Position numbers and translations under genes: made by a program. From a virus, in IMG/VR virus record IMGVR_UViG_3300030339_000087, positions 1 through 43,390 of that record: DNA of 43,390 bases. One strand, written 5' to 3'. Below the pieces are notes generated by a model, which saw only the letters and a list, made by a program, of their open reading frames with translations, was not told the DNA's origin and did no database searches. Below, piece by piece: positions 28,968-38,084 of the stretch; within the stretch, counting starts at the first letter, position 1, and the number at the start of each line of letters is the position of its first letter.

Positions 28968-29867
28968 ATGGCTATTGGCCTAATCACAGATATGTCTCAG
29001 GGACAAACTCTCCAAGAGGATGTTGTTGATGCTATCTATAACGTAGACTACAAGAGTACGCCTTTCATCTCCCGCATTGGTGAGAGCGTCGCAATGAATA
29101 CCCTCCACAGTTGGTTGGTTGACTCATTCGCTTCTCCTGCTGCTAACGTCAACATTGAAAGTTCTGATGTGACCGTTACAGATATGGTGGAGCCAGTTCG
29201 TAAAAGCAACGTCGTACAGTTATTCCGCAAGACGATTACTGTATCTGACACAGAAATTGCTGTTCCTCACTACGGCATGAACGACCCATTTGAGTACCAA
29301 ACTCAGAAGAAAATGGTCGAACTTGCCCGCGATATGGAGCTCGCTGCTGTTGCTGGTACACGAGCCTCAGGTTCGTCAGGTGTTGCTCGCTCGGCTGATG
29401 GTGCAATCGCACTCATTACCACGAACAAAACCGCCCAGACTTCAGGTACTTGTTTCACAGAAGACACACTCAACAACCTCCTCTCACTTGTGTACACCGC
29501 AGGTACCGATGAAGATGTTGACCTTATGTTGACAGGTCCTAAGCTCAAACTCGCTATCGATAAATTCGCTACTAACACGACTCGTTACGTTGACGCAACT
29601 GCCTTTGAACAGGCTCTCCGCGTTGATACCTACATGAGTTCGTTCGGTATCCACAAGATTGCCCTCAGCCGTCAGGTTCCGAGTGGTAGTATCCTTGGTG
29701 TTGATACCTCAAAGTGGCGAACTGCATGGCTTGTCAATCGTCGTGTGGCTATCAAACCACTTGGCAAGACAGGTTCAAGCACGAAAGCCCTTATGGAGGG
29801 CGAGGCCACTTTCGAAGCATTGAATGAAAAATCTTCATTCTACGCCTCGGGCTACTTCTTCGGCTAG
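28968..29867 (+). CDS. Major capsid protein, SU10 (DUF5309-like) type
   Basis: 299 residues with an HK97-type layout: short N-arm (ITDMSQGQTLQEDVVDAIYNVDYKSTPF), HSWLVDSF and the strand VRKSNVVQLFRKTITVS, a spine helix (YQTQKKMVELARDMELAAV), and a C-terminal MEGEATFEALNEKSSFYASGYFFG. The order and the DxxxxxTPF/W...D motifs fit the SU10-family capsid proteins of short-tailed phages. SD AAAGGA. A strong terminator follows 24 bases after the stop. Confidence 0.92.
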   Translation: MAIGLITDMSQGQTLQEDVVDAIYNVDYKSTPFISRIGESVAMNTLHSWLVDSFASPAANVNIESSDVTVTDMVEPVRKSNVVQLFRKTITVSDTEIAVPHYGMNDPFEYQTQKKMVELARDMELAAVAGTRASGSSGVARSADGAIALITTNKTAQTSGTCFTEDTLNNLLSLVYTAGTDEDVDLMLTGPKLKLAIDKFATNTTRYVDATAFEQALRVDTYMSSFGIHKIALSRQVPSGSILGVDTSKWRTAWLVNRRVAIKPLGKTGSSTKALMEGEATFEALNEKSSFYASGYFFG

Positions 29868-29890
29868 GCCTTAGAAGCTCCTATAGAACT

Positions 29891-29914
29891 AAGACCCTTT
29901 CGGGGGTCTTTTTT
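29891..29914 (+). terminator. Rho-independent terminator after the capsid gene
   Basis: AAGACCC (29891-29897) pairs with GGGTCTT (29904-29910), loop of 6, followed by T6. It closes the scaffold-capsid transcript. Confidence 0.9.
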
Positions 29915-29932
29915 CTTTGCTGAATAAAATGC

Positions 29933-29961
29933 TTGTCTTTTTAATAATTAGGTGCTTTACT
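29933..29961 (+). promoter_or_regulatory. Rightward promoter, leaderless arrangement
   Basis: TTGTCT (29933-29938), 17 bases ending GGTGC, TTTACT (29956-29961). The TGC before the -10 matches the extended -10 of the leftward promoters. The ATG at 29969 is where transcription should start. It restarts transcription after the capsid terminator. Confidence 0.65.
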
Positions 29962-29968
29962 CTAAGTA

Positions 29969-30343
29969 ATGGCTAAGAAAAAACTGAGTGTACTATCGGA
30001 CTCAGACGAAGCAGCACTACAAAAACTTTCTCGTAAAGAGAGGGTTAAAGCCGTCTATGGAAAACCTGACCAATCAGATATAGACAACATCAATGAGCTG
30101 ATTAGACTGTATGAGAGCTCACACCCTGGCATGATTAAGCGCATGAAGTCTGACTACGATATACAGAACGCTACAAAAGAGTATTCTCCTAAACCAAGGG
30201 GAATAAGCAGCCAAGAACTGAAGATGGCATTTTGGATGCCCAGAGATTTACAAGAGTTCATGGAGATTTATTACCCAACAATTTGGACGGAGAAGGCGCA
30301 CCTAGAGTGGTTCCTTAAACATTATCCTATATTCAAAGCTTAA
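29969..30343 (+). CDS. Hypothetical protein, 124 aa
   Basis: 124 residues, Lys-rich and helical at the start (MAKKKLSVLSDSDEAALQKLSRKERVK split by turns), with an aromatic C-terminal half (MAFWMPRDLQEFMEIYYPTIW). No recognised domain. No SD; the promoter -10 ends 7 bases before the ATG, so translation is probably leaderless. First gene of the glycosyltransferase operon. Confidence 0.7.
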   Translation: MAKKKLSVLSDSDEAALQKLSRKERVKAVYGKPDQSDIDNINELIRLYESSHPGMIKRMKSDYDIQNATKEYSPKPRGISSQELKMAFWMPRDLQEFMEIYYPTIWTEKAHLEWFLKHYPIFKA

Positions 30344-30424
30344 ATGAGACAGTACATCGAACGCTGCCAAAAATGTAAACCATTGTATTGGCCGAAAAAC
30401 TATTTAAATGGGAGGCACTGTTAA
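30344..30424 (+). CDS. 26-residue Cys-rich peptide
   Basis: MRQYIERCQKCKPLYWPKN...HC: a CxxC and a C-terminal HxC-like end that could hold a zinc ion. The ATG directly follows the upstream TAA (one base between). Its stop overlaps the next start (TAATG), and it contains the GGGAGG site of that gene. Confidence 0.5.
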   Translation: MRQYIERCQKCKPLYWPKNYLNGRHC

Positions 30425-32784
30425 TGAAAGTAGCACTAACTGTAATAGCAGCCGCAGGGTCAGATAAAGAAGCTGTCCAGCTTGCAACAATGCTTTCATC
30501 AGCTAATGGGCAGGTTGATAGAATATTCCTCCAATTGAACGCCCCTAAGGGAACTGAAATAAATAAGAAAATGAGAGCTGTTGCTGAACAGTTCGCAGAT
30601 GAAACGTTTGAGTATGTGTGGGAGGGAAACTTTACCAAAGCCCGTAATGACCTAATGAGCAAAGTCCCAAAAGAGTTTGACTGGATTATCTGGGCGGACG
30701 CTGATGATATTATTGACTGTCCTGAGAATATTCGCCCAACACTTGCAATCATGCCCGTAGATGTCCACGGGGTCTATATCAACTATGACTACCAGAAAGA
30801 TGAATTCGGTAATGTGATTGTCTCTCACTGGGTCACACGAGCTGTGCGCAATGATGGAAGCTTTAAGTGGAAGTCAAGTTTTGAGGACTCAGAAACCTCT
30901 GTCCATGAAACTCTGATTGCAACCAGACAAGTTAAATCAGTGGCGAATAATGAGTGGAAGATTGTCCACAACGCTACTCCTGAACACTTCAAAGAGTCCC
31001 TCGAACGAAACATCGGTATTCTTGAGGATATGGCAAGGCGACAAGCCCAATCAGATAAAGGTATTGACCCACGTATCATGTTCTACCTCGGCACCCACTA
31101 CAATGAAGCCTACAGGTTTAATGAAGCCTTTGATGTTTTGATTGAATACCTGAAAGTATCAGGTTGGTCAGAGGAACGAGCAGAAGCACATCTATTTATC
31201 GGACGCATTCTTAAGAATAAAGGTAAATCAATCCAAGCAAGAAATGCTTTTCTCCAAGCCCTTGGTGAGAACCCAAAGAGTATTGGTGCTTACTTAGAGC
31301 TCGGTAAACTTGAGTCAAAAGAAGAACGCTGGGAGCAAGCTGCTGAGTGGCTTAAACGTGGTGTTGAACAAGACCGCCCCATCACACCAATGGTCAAGTA
31401 TGATAACGATTTTGAGCTGTATACTGAGTACGCCCAGGCTTTATCCAACTTAGGTGGTAAAAACCTGTCAGAAGCCCTCAGAATGGCTCAGGAAGCATTT
31501 AAACTTCGTCCGTATGATGAGCAAGCCAAAGACAATCGTGATGTTATTCAAAAACTCGTAAACTACCGTGATAATCTGCGCTCATTCAACACCTTATTTA
31601 AGACGTTACGAGAAGAAGACAAACCTATTATCCCCTTCCTTGACACTTTGCCTGATATGATACAAGACTCTAGCCCTGTCATTTCAGCACGTCAACAGTA
31701 CACAGAGGGCAAAACTTGGACAGAAAACTCCATTGCTATTTATGTAGGCTACGGAGCACTTGGAATCTGGGGACCATGGTCACTCGATGAAGGTGGTATT
31801 GGTGGGTCAGAAGAAGCAGTTATCCGATTAAGTAAAGAACTCACTGCTATGGGCTGGGCTGTCACTGTCTTCGGAGTACCTGGCAAACGAGCAGGGTTGA
31901 TTGATGGGGTTGAATGGAAGCAGTACTGGGAAATTAGTAATAAGGATAGCTTCAATATCCTGATTAGTTGGCGACAACCTGGCCTCTTTGATAACAAATG
32001 GGACGCAAAGAAAACCTACCTATGGTTGCACGATGTTATGGACGCAGAGGAACTTGTCCCTGAACGGCTGGAAAACATCACCAAGATAATCTACGTTTCA
32101 AAGTACCACTCAGAACGACCAGAAAACGAACATATTGCGAACAAACAAAAACTCCCATCAGGCAACGGGATAGACCCTAGTACATTTACGAAGTACGACG
32201 GAACCTTGGAACGCGACCCACACCGAGTTATTTACATGTCAGCTAATGAGCGGGGGCTGAGAATCCTCATTGATATTTGGAAAGATGTTCTTGAGGCGGT
32301 GCCTGGCGCAATCCTCACACCATACTATGGGTGGCAGAGCTTTGACGCAGTCAACCGTGATAACCCTGAACGTATGGCATGGAAAGCAACCCTATTAGCT
32401 AGAATGCGCGAACTTGGTATCCCTGCGAGTACTCGACTAGGACATGATGACCTGAATAAAGAAATGTTTAAGTCTGGTGTCTGGGCATATCCATGCTTCT
32501 TCCCTGAGGTAAACTGTATTACTGCTCAAAAAGCGATGGCTTCTGGTGCATGGCCTGTTACATCCAACTTTGCAGCATTACGTGATGTCGTAAAATATGG
32601 TGACGTAATTGATATGGATGACTTCACAGAGGAAGACATAGAAACGTACAAACAAGCACTCATACTCAGATTGCAAAATCCACCCACCGAAACAGAGCGA
32701 ACTGAGATGATGGAATGGGCGCGAAAGACTTACGACTGGAAAAATACCGCACAACAATGGCATAAAGAATTTAAGAAAGGGTAA
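30424..32784 (+). CDS. Multidomain glycosyltransferase: GT2 - TPR - GT4-like
   Basis: 786 residues from ATG 30424 (GGGAGG upstream; an earlier TTG is less likely). Residues 1-200: a GT-A domain of GT2 type, with the FTKARNDLM helix and the metal-binding WADADD (91-95). Residues about 205-400: TPR-like helical repeats (FYLGTHYNEAYRFNEAFDVLIEYLK, AHLFIGRILKNKGKSIQARNAFLQAL is a further unit). Residues about 430-786: a GT-B, GT4-like domain with GGIGGSEEAVIRLSKEL and a C-terminal FPEVNCITAQKAMASGAWPV. Two catalytic domains in one chain suggest stepwise transfer of two sugars. Its place after the capsid gene suggests modification of virion proteins. Confidence 0.85.
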   Translation: MKVALTVIAAAGSDKEAVQLATMLSSANGQVDRIFLQLNAPKGTEINKKMRAVAEQFADETFEYVWEGNFTKARNDLMSKVPKEFDWIIWADADDIIDCPENIRPTLAIMPVDVHGVYINYDYQKDEFGNVIVSHWVTRAVRNDGSFKWKSSFEDSETSVHETLIATRQVKSVANNEWKIVHNATPEHFKESLERNIGILEDMARRQAQSDKGIDPRIMFYLGTHYNEAYRFNEAFDVLIEYLKVSGWSEERAEAHLFIGRILKNKGKSIQARNAFLQALGENPKSIGAYLELGKLESKEERWEQAAEWLKRGVEQDRPITPMVKYDNDFELYTEYAQALSNLGGKNLSEALRMAQEAFKLRPYDEQAKDNRDVIQKLVNYRDNLRSFNTLFKTLREEDKPIIPFLDTLPDMIQDSSPVISARQQYTEGKTWTENSIAIYVGYGALGIWGPWSLDEGGIGGSEEAVIRLSKELTAMGWAVTVFGVPGKRAGLIDGVEWKQYWEISNKDSFNILISWRQPGLFDNKWDAKKTYLWLHDVMDAEELVPERLENITKIIYVSKYHSERPENEHIANKQKLPSGNGIDPSTFTKYDGTLERDPHRVIYMSANERGLRILIDIWKDVLEAVPGAILTPYYGWQSFDAVNRDNPERMAWKATLLARMRELGIPASTRLGHDDLNKEMFKSGVWAYPCFFPEVNCITAQKAMASGAWPVTSNFAALRDVVKYGDVIDMDDFTEEDIETYKQALILRLQNPPTETERTEMMEWARKTYDWKNTAQQWHKEFKKG

Positions 32785-32788
32785 CAAA

Positions 32789-32968
32789 ATGGAAAAAGCA
32801 TTTGACCAAGGTCGCCGTTACGAGCGCACCGAAGTTGTCGAGATGCTCAAACAAATACAAACAATGCCCACAGAACAATTTCCTATACTCCTCAAAACAT
32901 GGGAGCAGGAACTAACAGAAAGTCTCATACCAGTTATAGAAATTCAGGAAACATATGTCATCACTTAA
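32789..32968 (+). CDS. Hypothetical protein, 59 aa
   Basis: Small helical acidic protein (MEKAFDQGRRYERTEVVEML, then FPILLKTWEQELTESLIPVI). Starts 4 bases after the large glycosyltransferase and overlaps the next one by 14 bases, so it is translated with them. Family unknown. Confidence 0.6.
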   Translation: MEKAFDQGRRYERTEVVEMLKQIQTMPTEQFPILLKTWEQELTESLIPVIEIQETYVIT

Positions 32969-33908
32969 GATTGCCTTTGTTTGGGACTGGGAACCTCAGA
33001 TAGAACAGACGGCAACATGGGAAGATGGTCTTGCAGGTGCACTTAAGGAGTTGATGAAACGAGGACATGAAGTTGGTATATTCATGCCAGATACTAGCAA
33101 CTACGTTATCCATCACCCCTACTTTGATATACAAGTGTGCGAAAATTTGCCTGTTATCGTCCACGCATGGAAACCTGATGTAATCTTATGTTGGGGTGAT
33201 TTTACTCGCCCTAATGCCCAACCGCTCAGAGAGTTAAATGTCCCTATGGCAATCTGTTTTGCTGGGGGTGAGGCTGATACCTACAACACACCATACTTTG
33301 ACCATATATTTGTTGAGAGCGTGATTTATAAAACAAAACTCAAAGATGCTGGATATGATAATGTCTCTATTGCCTTCGGAACGAACACTGATAGGTTCAC
33401 ACCCATCAAACAAAACAAACGCTTTGATACAATCTTTCCTGCGACATTTGCTGCGTGGAAGCGACATGACCTCTACGCTCAAGCAACAGGTGGTTTAAAC
33501 GCTCTTGCCGTAGGGTATATGTATTCTGACCATGAGCAGGAGTGCTGGCAGGTCTGCGTAGATAGGGGTGTGACGGTTTTACCTCACACATCAGCTCCCG
33601 TCCTTCAGTACCTCTACGCAGCTAGTCGGGTCTGTGTCATTCCCTCAAGGAGTGATGGCGGCTCACAACGAACAGTCCTAGAAGCAATGGCAATGAACCT
33701 CCCTGTGATTGTGTGCGATTCGGATAAGTTCGATTTCGCCCAAGACCTCGTGTACCGTGCAGAACCTACCGCAGAGAGTATCAAAGGCTACCTCGCTGCT
33801 CTATTAGACGGGGAACACGAAGCCAATACACGAGACTACATATTAGAAAACTGGTCACACATTCAATACGCCGATAGTTTAGAAAAGGGATTATATGAAA
33901 TCATTTAG
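32955..33908 (+). CDS. Glycosyltransferase, GT4-like
   Basis: 317 residues, GT-B fold by pattern: N-terminal KIAFVWDWEPQ and KRGHEVGIFMPD, a linker region HIFVESVIYKTKLKDAGYDNV, then FPATFAAWKRHDLYAQA and the C-terminal signature VIPSRSDGGSQRTVLEAMAMNLPVIV with the Glu of the donor-binding E-x7-E-like motif. Retaining transferases of this type use nucleotide-sugar donors. Second of three in the operon. ATG overlaps the neighbour; the C-terminus overlaps the third transferase. Confidence 0.85.
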   Translation: MSSLKIAFVWDWEPQIEQTATWEDGLAGALKELMKRGHEVGIFMPDTSNYVIHHPYFDIQVCENLPVIVHAWKPDVILCWGDFTRPNAQPLRELNVPMAICFAGGEADTYNTPYFDHIFVESVIYKTKLKDAGYDNVSIAFGTNTDRFTPIKQNKRFDTIFPATFAAWKRHDLYAQATGGLNALAVGYMYSDHEQECWQVCVDRGVTVLPHTSAPVLQYLYAASRVCVIPSRSDGGSQRTVLEAMAMNLPVIVCDSDKFDFAQDLVYRAEPTAESIKGYLAALLDGEHEANTRDYILENWSHIQYADSLEKGLYEII

Positions 33909-34590
33909 CATTCTCACAGTTTCTAAAAGAACTGGGTGGGAGCAAATGGCTGCCCAATCTATTAAGAGACAAACTGTTCAACCTAAACACTGGATTGTCG
34001 TCCTAGAAGATGAGCCTAACTGGACTGTCTGGCAGGGTGAAGTCCTCGGCGACGCACACATCATCAAAGCCCCAGAGAAACTAAAACCGTCTAACCTCAA
34101 CGCTTCTCTGAATGCTGGGCTCAAGGTAATCGACACAGACTATGTTATTTTTTATCAAGACTTTATAGAACTACAGGAGGACTGCTTTGAAAATCTCTTA
34201 GCCCTCTCAGACAAAAGAACATTTGTTACTACATGTACTCCTAACTATGATGGTTCTGATGACGGTAGGTACCTCGGTATTGACCTGCCTCGTCCCTGCC
34301 GACCAGAAGAATGGGAGGCTAATGTCAGTTGTGCTCCCATGCGGTTTATTCGTGAGCTTGGTGGTTTTGAAGAAGAACTAGATTTTGGTTGGTCATGGGA
34401 TAACGTCAACGTCGCAGAACGGGCAGCAATGCTTGGAGCTAAATTCACTCTCGACGAAAGTAACCGACCCAAACTCTATCCCCATGAAATGAGCTCACAT
34501 AAGACCATACCATTGAATGCGGAGCGACATAGCCGTATAATGCAGGATATACGGGACGGTAAACGCCCGATAAAAAACACATATCTATGA
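33895..34590 (+). CDS. Glycosyltransferase, GT2-like
   Basis: 231 residues. Starts SFSILTVSKR and has WEQMAAQSIKRQT (QSI.RQT motif of GT2), WIVVLEDEPNW, LNASLNAGL and a YVIFYQDFIEL stretch at the position of the DxD loop, then GGFEEELDFGWSWDNV as acceptor-site segment. Typical small GT2 enzyme. Overlaps both neighbours. Third sugar transferase of the cluster. Confidence 0.83.
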   Translation: MKSFSILTVSKRTGWEQMAAQSIKRQTVQPKHWIVVLEDEPNWTVWQGEVLGDAHIIKAPEKLKPSNLNASLNAGLKVIDTDYVIFYQDFIELQEDCFENLLALSDKRTFVTTCTPNYDGSDDGRYLGIDLPRPCRPEEWEANVSCAPMRFIRELGGFEEELDFGWSWDNVNVAERAAMLGAKFTLDESNRPKLYPHEMSSHKTIPLNAERHSRIMQDIRDGKRPIKNTYL

Positions 34591-34991
34591 ACGAAACAGA
34601 AATAGCCCAACAACTCGCTGATAAGGTAGCTGAACCAGTACCCGCTCCGACAGAGGTACAACCCGAAGCCACACCTGAACCGCAGAGCTTTTTAGATAAA
34701 CTGCTTCCCGAAGAACAAATGACCCGCTCACAACTCCTAGACCACTTTAATGTCTCTATTACTGATAGACACAACCCCCAAATAGAGAACTATGTCAATA
34801 CTATTTATGAGTGGGCAAGGGAACAAGCAGGTGATGGAAACATCGAACAACTCCTCAGAGTTATCATGGCGCAGGAACAACACCTCGGCGCAGTTCTGAA
34901 ACCAGACAAACTCCGAAGACTAGGTGAATACGTCAAGATAGCCAAGATACGCCAAGGTCTTGCGATTAGAGAGGCTAATTTATATGGCTGA
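34587..34991 (+). CDS. Hypothetical structural-region protein, 134 aa
   Basis: Disordered Pro/Glu/Gln start (about 1-35), then an all-helical domain (RSQLLDHFNVSI, YVNTIYEWAREQAG, IEQLLRVIMAQEQH, LRRLGEYVKIAKIRQG). It could be an adaptor between head and tail, or a partner of the glycosyltransferases. ATGA overlap upstream. Family not recognised. Confidence 0.65.
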   Translation: MNETEIAQQLADKVAEPVPAPTEVQPEATPEPQSFLDKLLPEEQMTRSQLLDHFNVSITDRHNPQIENYVNTIYEWAREQAGDGNIEQLLRVIMAQEQHLGAVLKPDKLRRLGEYVKIAKIRQGLAIREANLYG

Positions 34992-36519
34992 AGACTCCAT
35001 CGGAATAACTGAGATAAATAATAGAGAGCATATTTCACCGAATAAAACAGGTGACAACATCTCTGCTAAAAAAACTGCTAACTACGTTTGGAATACGGGC
35101 ACTTCATCTTGGGATAGAATGACACAGCCTGGGGGAACTGGTGGTGGTGGAGATGGTGCAATCAATGACGGCGTATCTTCAACGACTAAAGCAACTGTAC
35201 GTGCTTCGACTGTAGACGGCACAAAGAATGGTCTAGTTGTCGTAAATCCTGACGGTTCAAATATTGGTGGTGGCTCTGGTGGTGGATTAACTGATACACA
35301 ACTTCGCGCAAGTGCCGTACCTGTATCACTAGCTACCGCCCCAACAACTCCCGTAACGGGAACCTTTTGGCAAGCCACACAGCCTGTATCAATTGCCTCA
35401 ATGCCGAGTACTCCTATTACGGGTACGGTCACTGAAACAAACTCAGCAGCTATTCTCTCAAAGCTTCCTACGCCTGGTCAAACAACTATGGCTAATTCTC
35501 AACCTGTCGTGATTGCATCTAATCAATCAGCAATTCAAATGCAGGGTTATCAGCCAACGGCGAACTCATTTACAGGGGTTATTGCAACAGGTGCACAAGC
35601 TTCAACATTAGCTACTGGGTTTAATGTGGCAACCGTAACGCTCAGAACATTTACAGGTACTACTCCATCAATTACCTTTAAGTTAGAAGCCTCAGATGAT
35701 AACACGAACTGGGTCACCATTCAGGGTATAAATAATAGCACTGGACTGGTTGGCATAACATTTACTCAAGCTGCTGCTCTAACTGCTGGTACTGCTGGCC
35801 CATCCATAGACTTTACCGTAGGTGCCTATACTAACGTTCGCATAAATGTAACAGCTATATCTGGCACATCTGCAACGGCTGCATTTGGTTTAGGCTTTCA
35901 ATCTATGCCATATGAAGCAAGCCCTGGGGCTATTGCACAGGGCGCTGCCGCCAATGCTACTGCCATAGCGGGGGCAGGGAACCCACAGGTCGTTGCATTT
36001 TCAGATGGTACTAATGTTAGATACCCACTGGTAAATACATCAGGTCATCTTAATGTTATCTTCCCATCGGCTCAAGCTATTTCAGGGACGGTGACAGCTA
36101 ATGGGGGTACATCATTCACTACTCCAGCCGTTTCACTTACAGGAGATACAGGCGCAAAGGTAGCAACAGGCAATGGTGCCACGCAGACAAACGCGAGCGG
36201 TAAGGGTGTCATAGCTATAATCAACTTAGGTACGGTCAGCGGTACAGCTCCGACGGCTGTATTCAAATTACAGGGGTCAGCCGATTCGGGTACGACATGG
36301 TACGATATCCCTGGGGCAACAACAGCAACTCTTGCCACTACGGGAGTATTCGGTATATCAGTCTACCCAAGTCTCACTGCGGTATCTGGTACAACAGTCA
36401 GTGGTTCAATCGCTGCTGTGTCTCAAGGTCTTCCAAAAACCTGGCGTGTGGTATGGACAATTGGTGGGACTACCCCATCATTCACGGTAACGAACATACA
36501 AGTGAATTACCTAGTGTAA
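34984..36519 (+). CDS. Beta-rich virion protein with duplicated domain, 511 aa
   Basis: Start set at ATG 34984, overlapping the upstream gene by 8 bases. Gly/Ser/Thr-rich. Residues 30-100 include GGTGGGGDG and GGGSGGG linkers; 105-185 have repeated QPVS/PVTG units known from phage structural proteins. Two related beta-sandwich domains follow: SITFKLEASDDNTNWVTI near 220 and AVFKLQGSADSGTTWYDI near 430, each with later GLGFQ/VNYLV ends. A decoration, adhesin or tail-fibre-like protein; surface glycosylation would suit its Ser/Thr content. Confidence 0.7.
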   Translation: MAEDSIGITEINNREHISPNKTGDNISAKKTANYVWNTGTSSWDRMTQPGGTGGGGDGAINDGVSSTTKATVRASTVDGTKNGLVVVNPDGSNIGGGSGGGLTDTQLRASAVPVSLATAPTTPVTGTFWQATQPVSIASMPSTPITGTVTETNSAAILSKLPTPGQTTMANSQPVVIASNQSAIQMQGYQPTANSFTGVIATGAQASTLATGFNVATVTLRTFTGTTPSITFKLEASDDNTNWVTIQGINNSTGLVGITFTQAAALTAGTAGPSIDFTVGAYTNVRINVTAISGTSATAAFGLGFQSMPYEASPGAIAQGAAANATAIAGAGNPQVVAFSDGTNVRYPLVNTSGHLNVIFPSAQAISGTVTANGGTSFTTPAVSLTGDTGAKVATGNGATQTNASGKGVIAIINLGTVSGTAPTAVFKLQGSADSGTTWYDIPGATTATLATTGVFGISVYPSLTAVSGTTVSGSIAAVSQGLPKTWRVVWTIGGTTPSFTVTNIQVNYLV

Positions 36520-36575
36520 ATATAGTTTTAGTTTATATGTTACAATTCAAATAGAGGAACTAAAAGAAAAAAACA

Positions 36576-37157
36576 ATGCAACCAAATCTCACCTTTGACC
36601 AAGCAAAAACTGAACTTGTCACTATGACATCACAGACAGGGCACTTTACCTTTACTGATGATGAAATCACTCAGGCCCTCGAACAAGCATGGGGCGACAC
36701 ATACGTTATTAAACAAGTTTGGGACGAATCACTGTCCTATGTGCCAGGAACATGGAAATATGCAATCCCTGCCACCGTAAATGTTGTAAAGGGGCTGTAC
36801 TTCAAACGAAGTCTCTCAGATAACCCTGAACCACTGAGTTCAGACCTCTACGAAGTTGTTGATGGAAAGATACAGTTCACTAATAACGTCAACCGTTGGC
36901 TCTCAGACACCTATACAATCTATATTAAGGGGTCGTATAAGATAACTCTCACTGATGTGCTCCCCTCTACGAACCTTGTCAACTACGTCTTAAACCTTGC
37001 AGCCGAAGTACTGCTCACAAGGCTGCTACTTAAGAGAACCTTTGTCTTCCTAACAAATGATACCTCAGTCCAAGAAATATCAGCCGCACTCCAACAGATA
37101 CAAGGTCAAGTTCTTCGCTATAAGCAAGCACTCCTACGGGAATTTGAGGCTATCTAA
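36576..37157 (+). CDS. Head-tail connector-like protein, 193 aa
   Basis: 193 residues: helical ends (TFDQAKTELVTM, ITQALEQAWGD; LLTRLLLKRTFVF, LQQIQGQVLRYKQALLREFE) around a central beta part (WKYAIPATVNVVKGLYFKRS, YTIYIKGSYKI). This helix-barrel-helix layout resembles short-tail adaptor or gatekeeper proteins. AGAGG lies 20 bases upstream; the closer leader is A-rich. Call by layout and position, not by a firm family match. Confidence 0.6.
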   Translation: MQPNLTFDQAKTELVTMTSQTGHFTFTDDEITQALEQAWGDTYVIKQVWDESLSYVPGTWKYAIPATVNVVKGLYFKRSLSDNPEPLSSDLYEVVDGKIQFTNNVNRWLSDTYTIYIKGSYKITLTDVLPSTNLVNYVLNLAAEVLLTRLLLKRTFVFLTNDTSVQEISAALQQIQGQVLRYKQALLREFEAI

Positions 37158-38083
37158 TGAGCGTCTATACGACCTCAACACTGGGGTTTTCTGATAACCG
37201 CGTTACCTTTAATGATATTTCCACTGACCCATATTACCGAGTTAATGCGCGGGCTCCGCAGCAGTTCCAACTCCGCTCACAAGATGTCCCTATTCCGTTT
37301 GAGAGTGGTATATCTGACTTCAACACCCTTATTGGGCAGAGTATGTATGTGATTGATGGGATTATGTACCCAAAGAGCCAAGACACCTATGATTCAGGTT
37401 TAAATGCACTCAGAGATGTGGGCAACCTAGACCTCTCACAGAATGATACCAATGGTGGGAATGTTTTTGATAACAATGGCTACGTCCCCTATGTGTGGGG
37501 AGATGCCTCAGGTACTCTTAGTAAACAACTCTTCGTTAAACCAGTCTACATTCAAGCCTCAGAGAGTACGAGACAGGGCTTTGTTGTTCCGTTCAGGATT
37601 ATCTGTAAGGTCAAAGACCCAACTATCTATGGAGCGACACTCAAGATAGCCTCAACCGCCCAAGGGAACCCAACTGCTACCATAGGTTCTGCGAAGTATC
37701 CCTTTAGTTATCCAATTGCTTTTGGTGCAACGTATTACTCCGTTTCGGCCAACGCTCAGAATGTAGGGACTGTACCTATTTATCCTCAGTCAGTTGACAT
37801 CTATGGTCCTGTGACAAACCCAAAGATTACCAACACCGCCACAGGTGAATACATACAGATTAACTGCACCCTCTCATCGGTTGCCGACCATCTCCAAATC
37901 CAATATGGGAAAGACTACCTCGGCGTGTACCTGAATGGAAACTCACAGCTTCAGAATAAAACAACTGATTCCACCTTCTTCAAAATCCACCCAGGGAATA
38001 ATAACCTCAGTCTAACAGGTAGTTCAATCAGCTCAGGAAGCTATGCGACTGTCGCCTACTATGATGGCTACTCGCTTGCCTAA
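37157..38083 (+). CDS. Tail/structural protein, 308 aa
   Basis: 308 residues, mostly beta strands, Tyr/Ser/Asn/Thr-rich, with VPIPFESGISDFNTLIG near 40-55 and DHLQIQYGKDYLGVYLNG near 245. It begins in a one-base overlap (TAATG) with the connector gene and is followed by the Gp37-like gene. Probably part of the tail or adaptor ring. Family not recognised. Confidence 0.65.
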   Translation: MSVYTTSTLGFSDNRVTFNDISTDPYYRVNARAPQQFQLRSQDVPIPFESGISDFNTLIGQSMYVIDGIMYPKSQDTYDSGLNALRDVGNLDLSQNDTNGGNVFDNNGYVPYVWGDASGTLSKQLFVKPVYIQASESTRQGFVVPFRIICKVKDPTIYGATLKIASTAQGNPTATIGSAKYPFSYPIAFGATYYSVSANAQNVGTVPIYPQSVDIYGPVTNPKITNTATGEYIQINCTLSSVADHLQIQYGKDYLGVYLNGNSQLQNKTTDSTFFKIHPGNNNLSLTGSSISSGSYATVAYYDGYSLA

Positions 38084-38084
38084 C

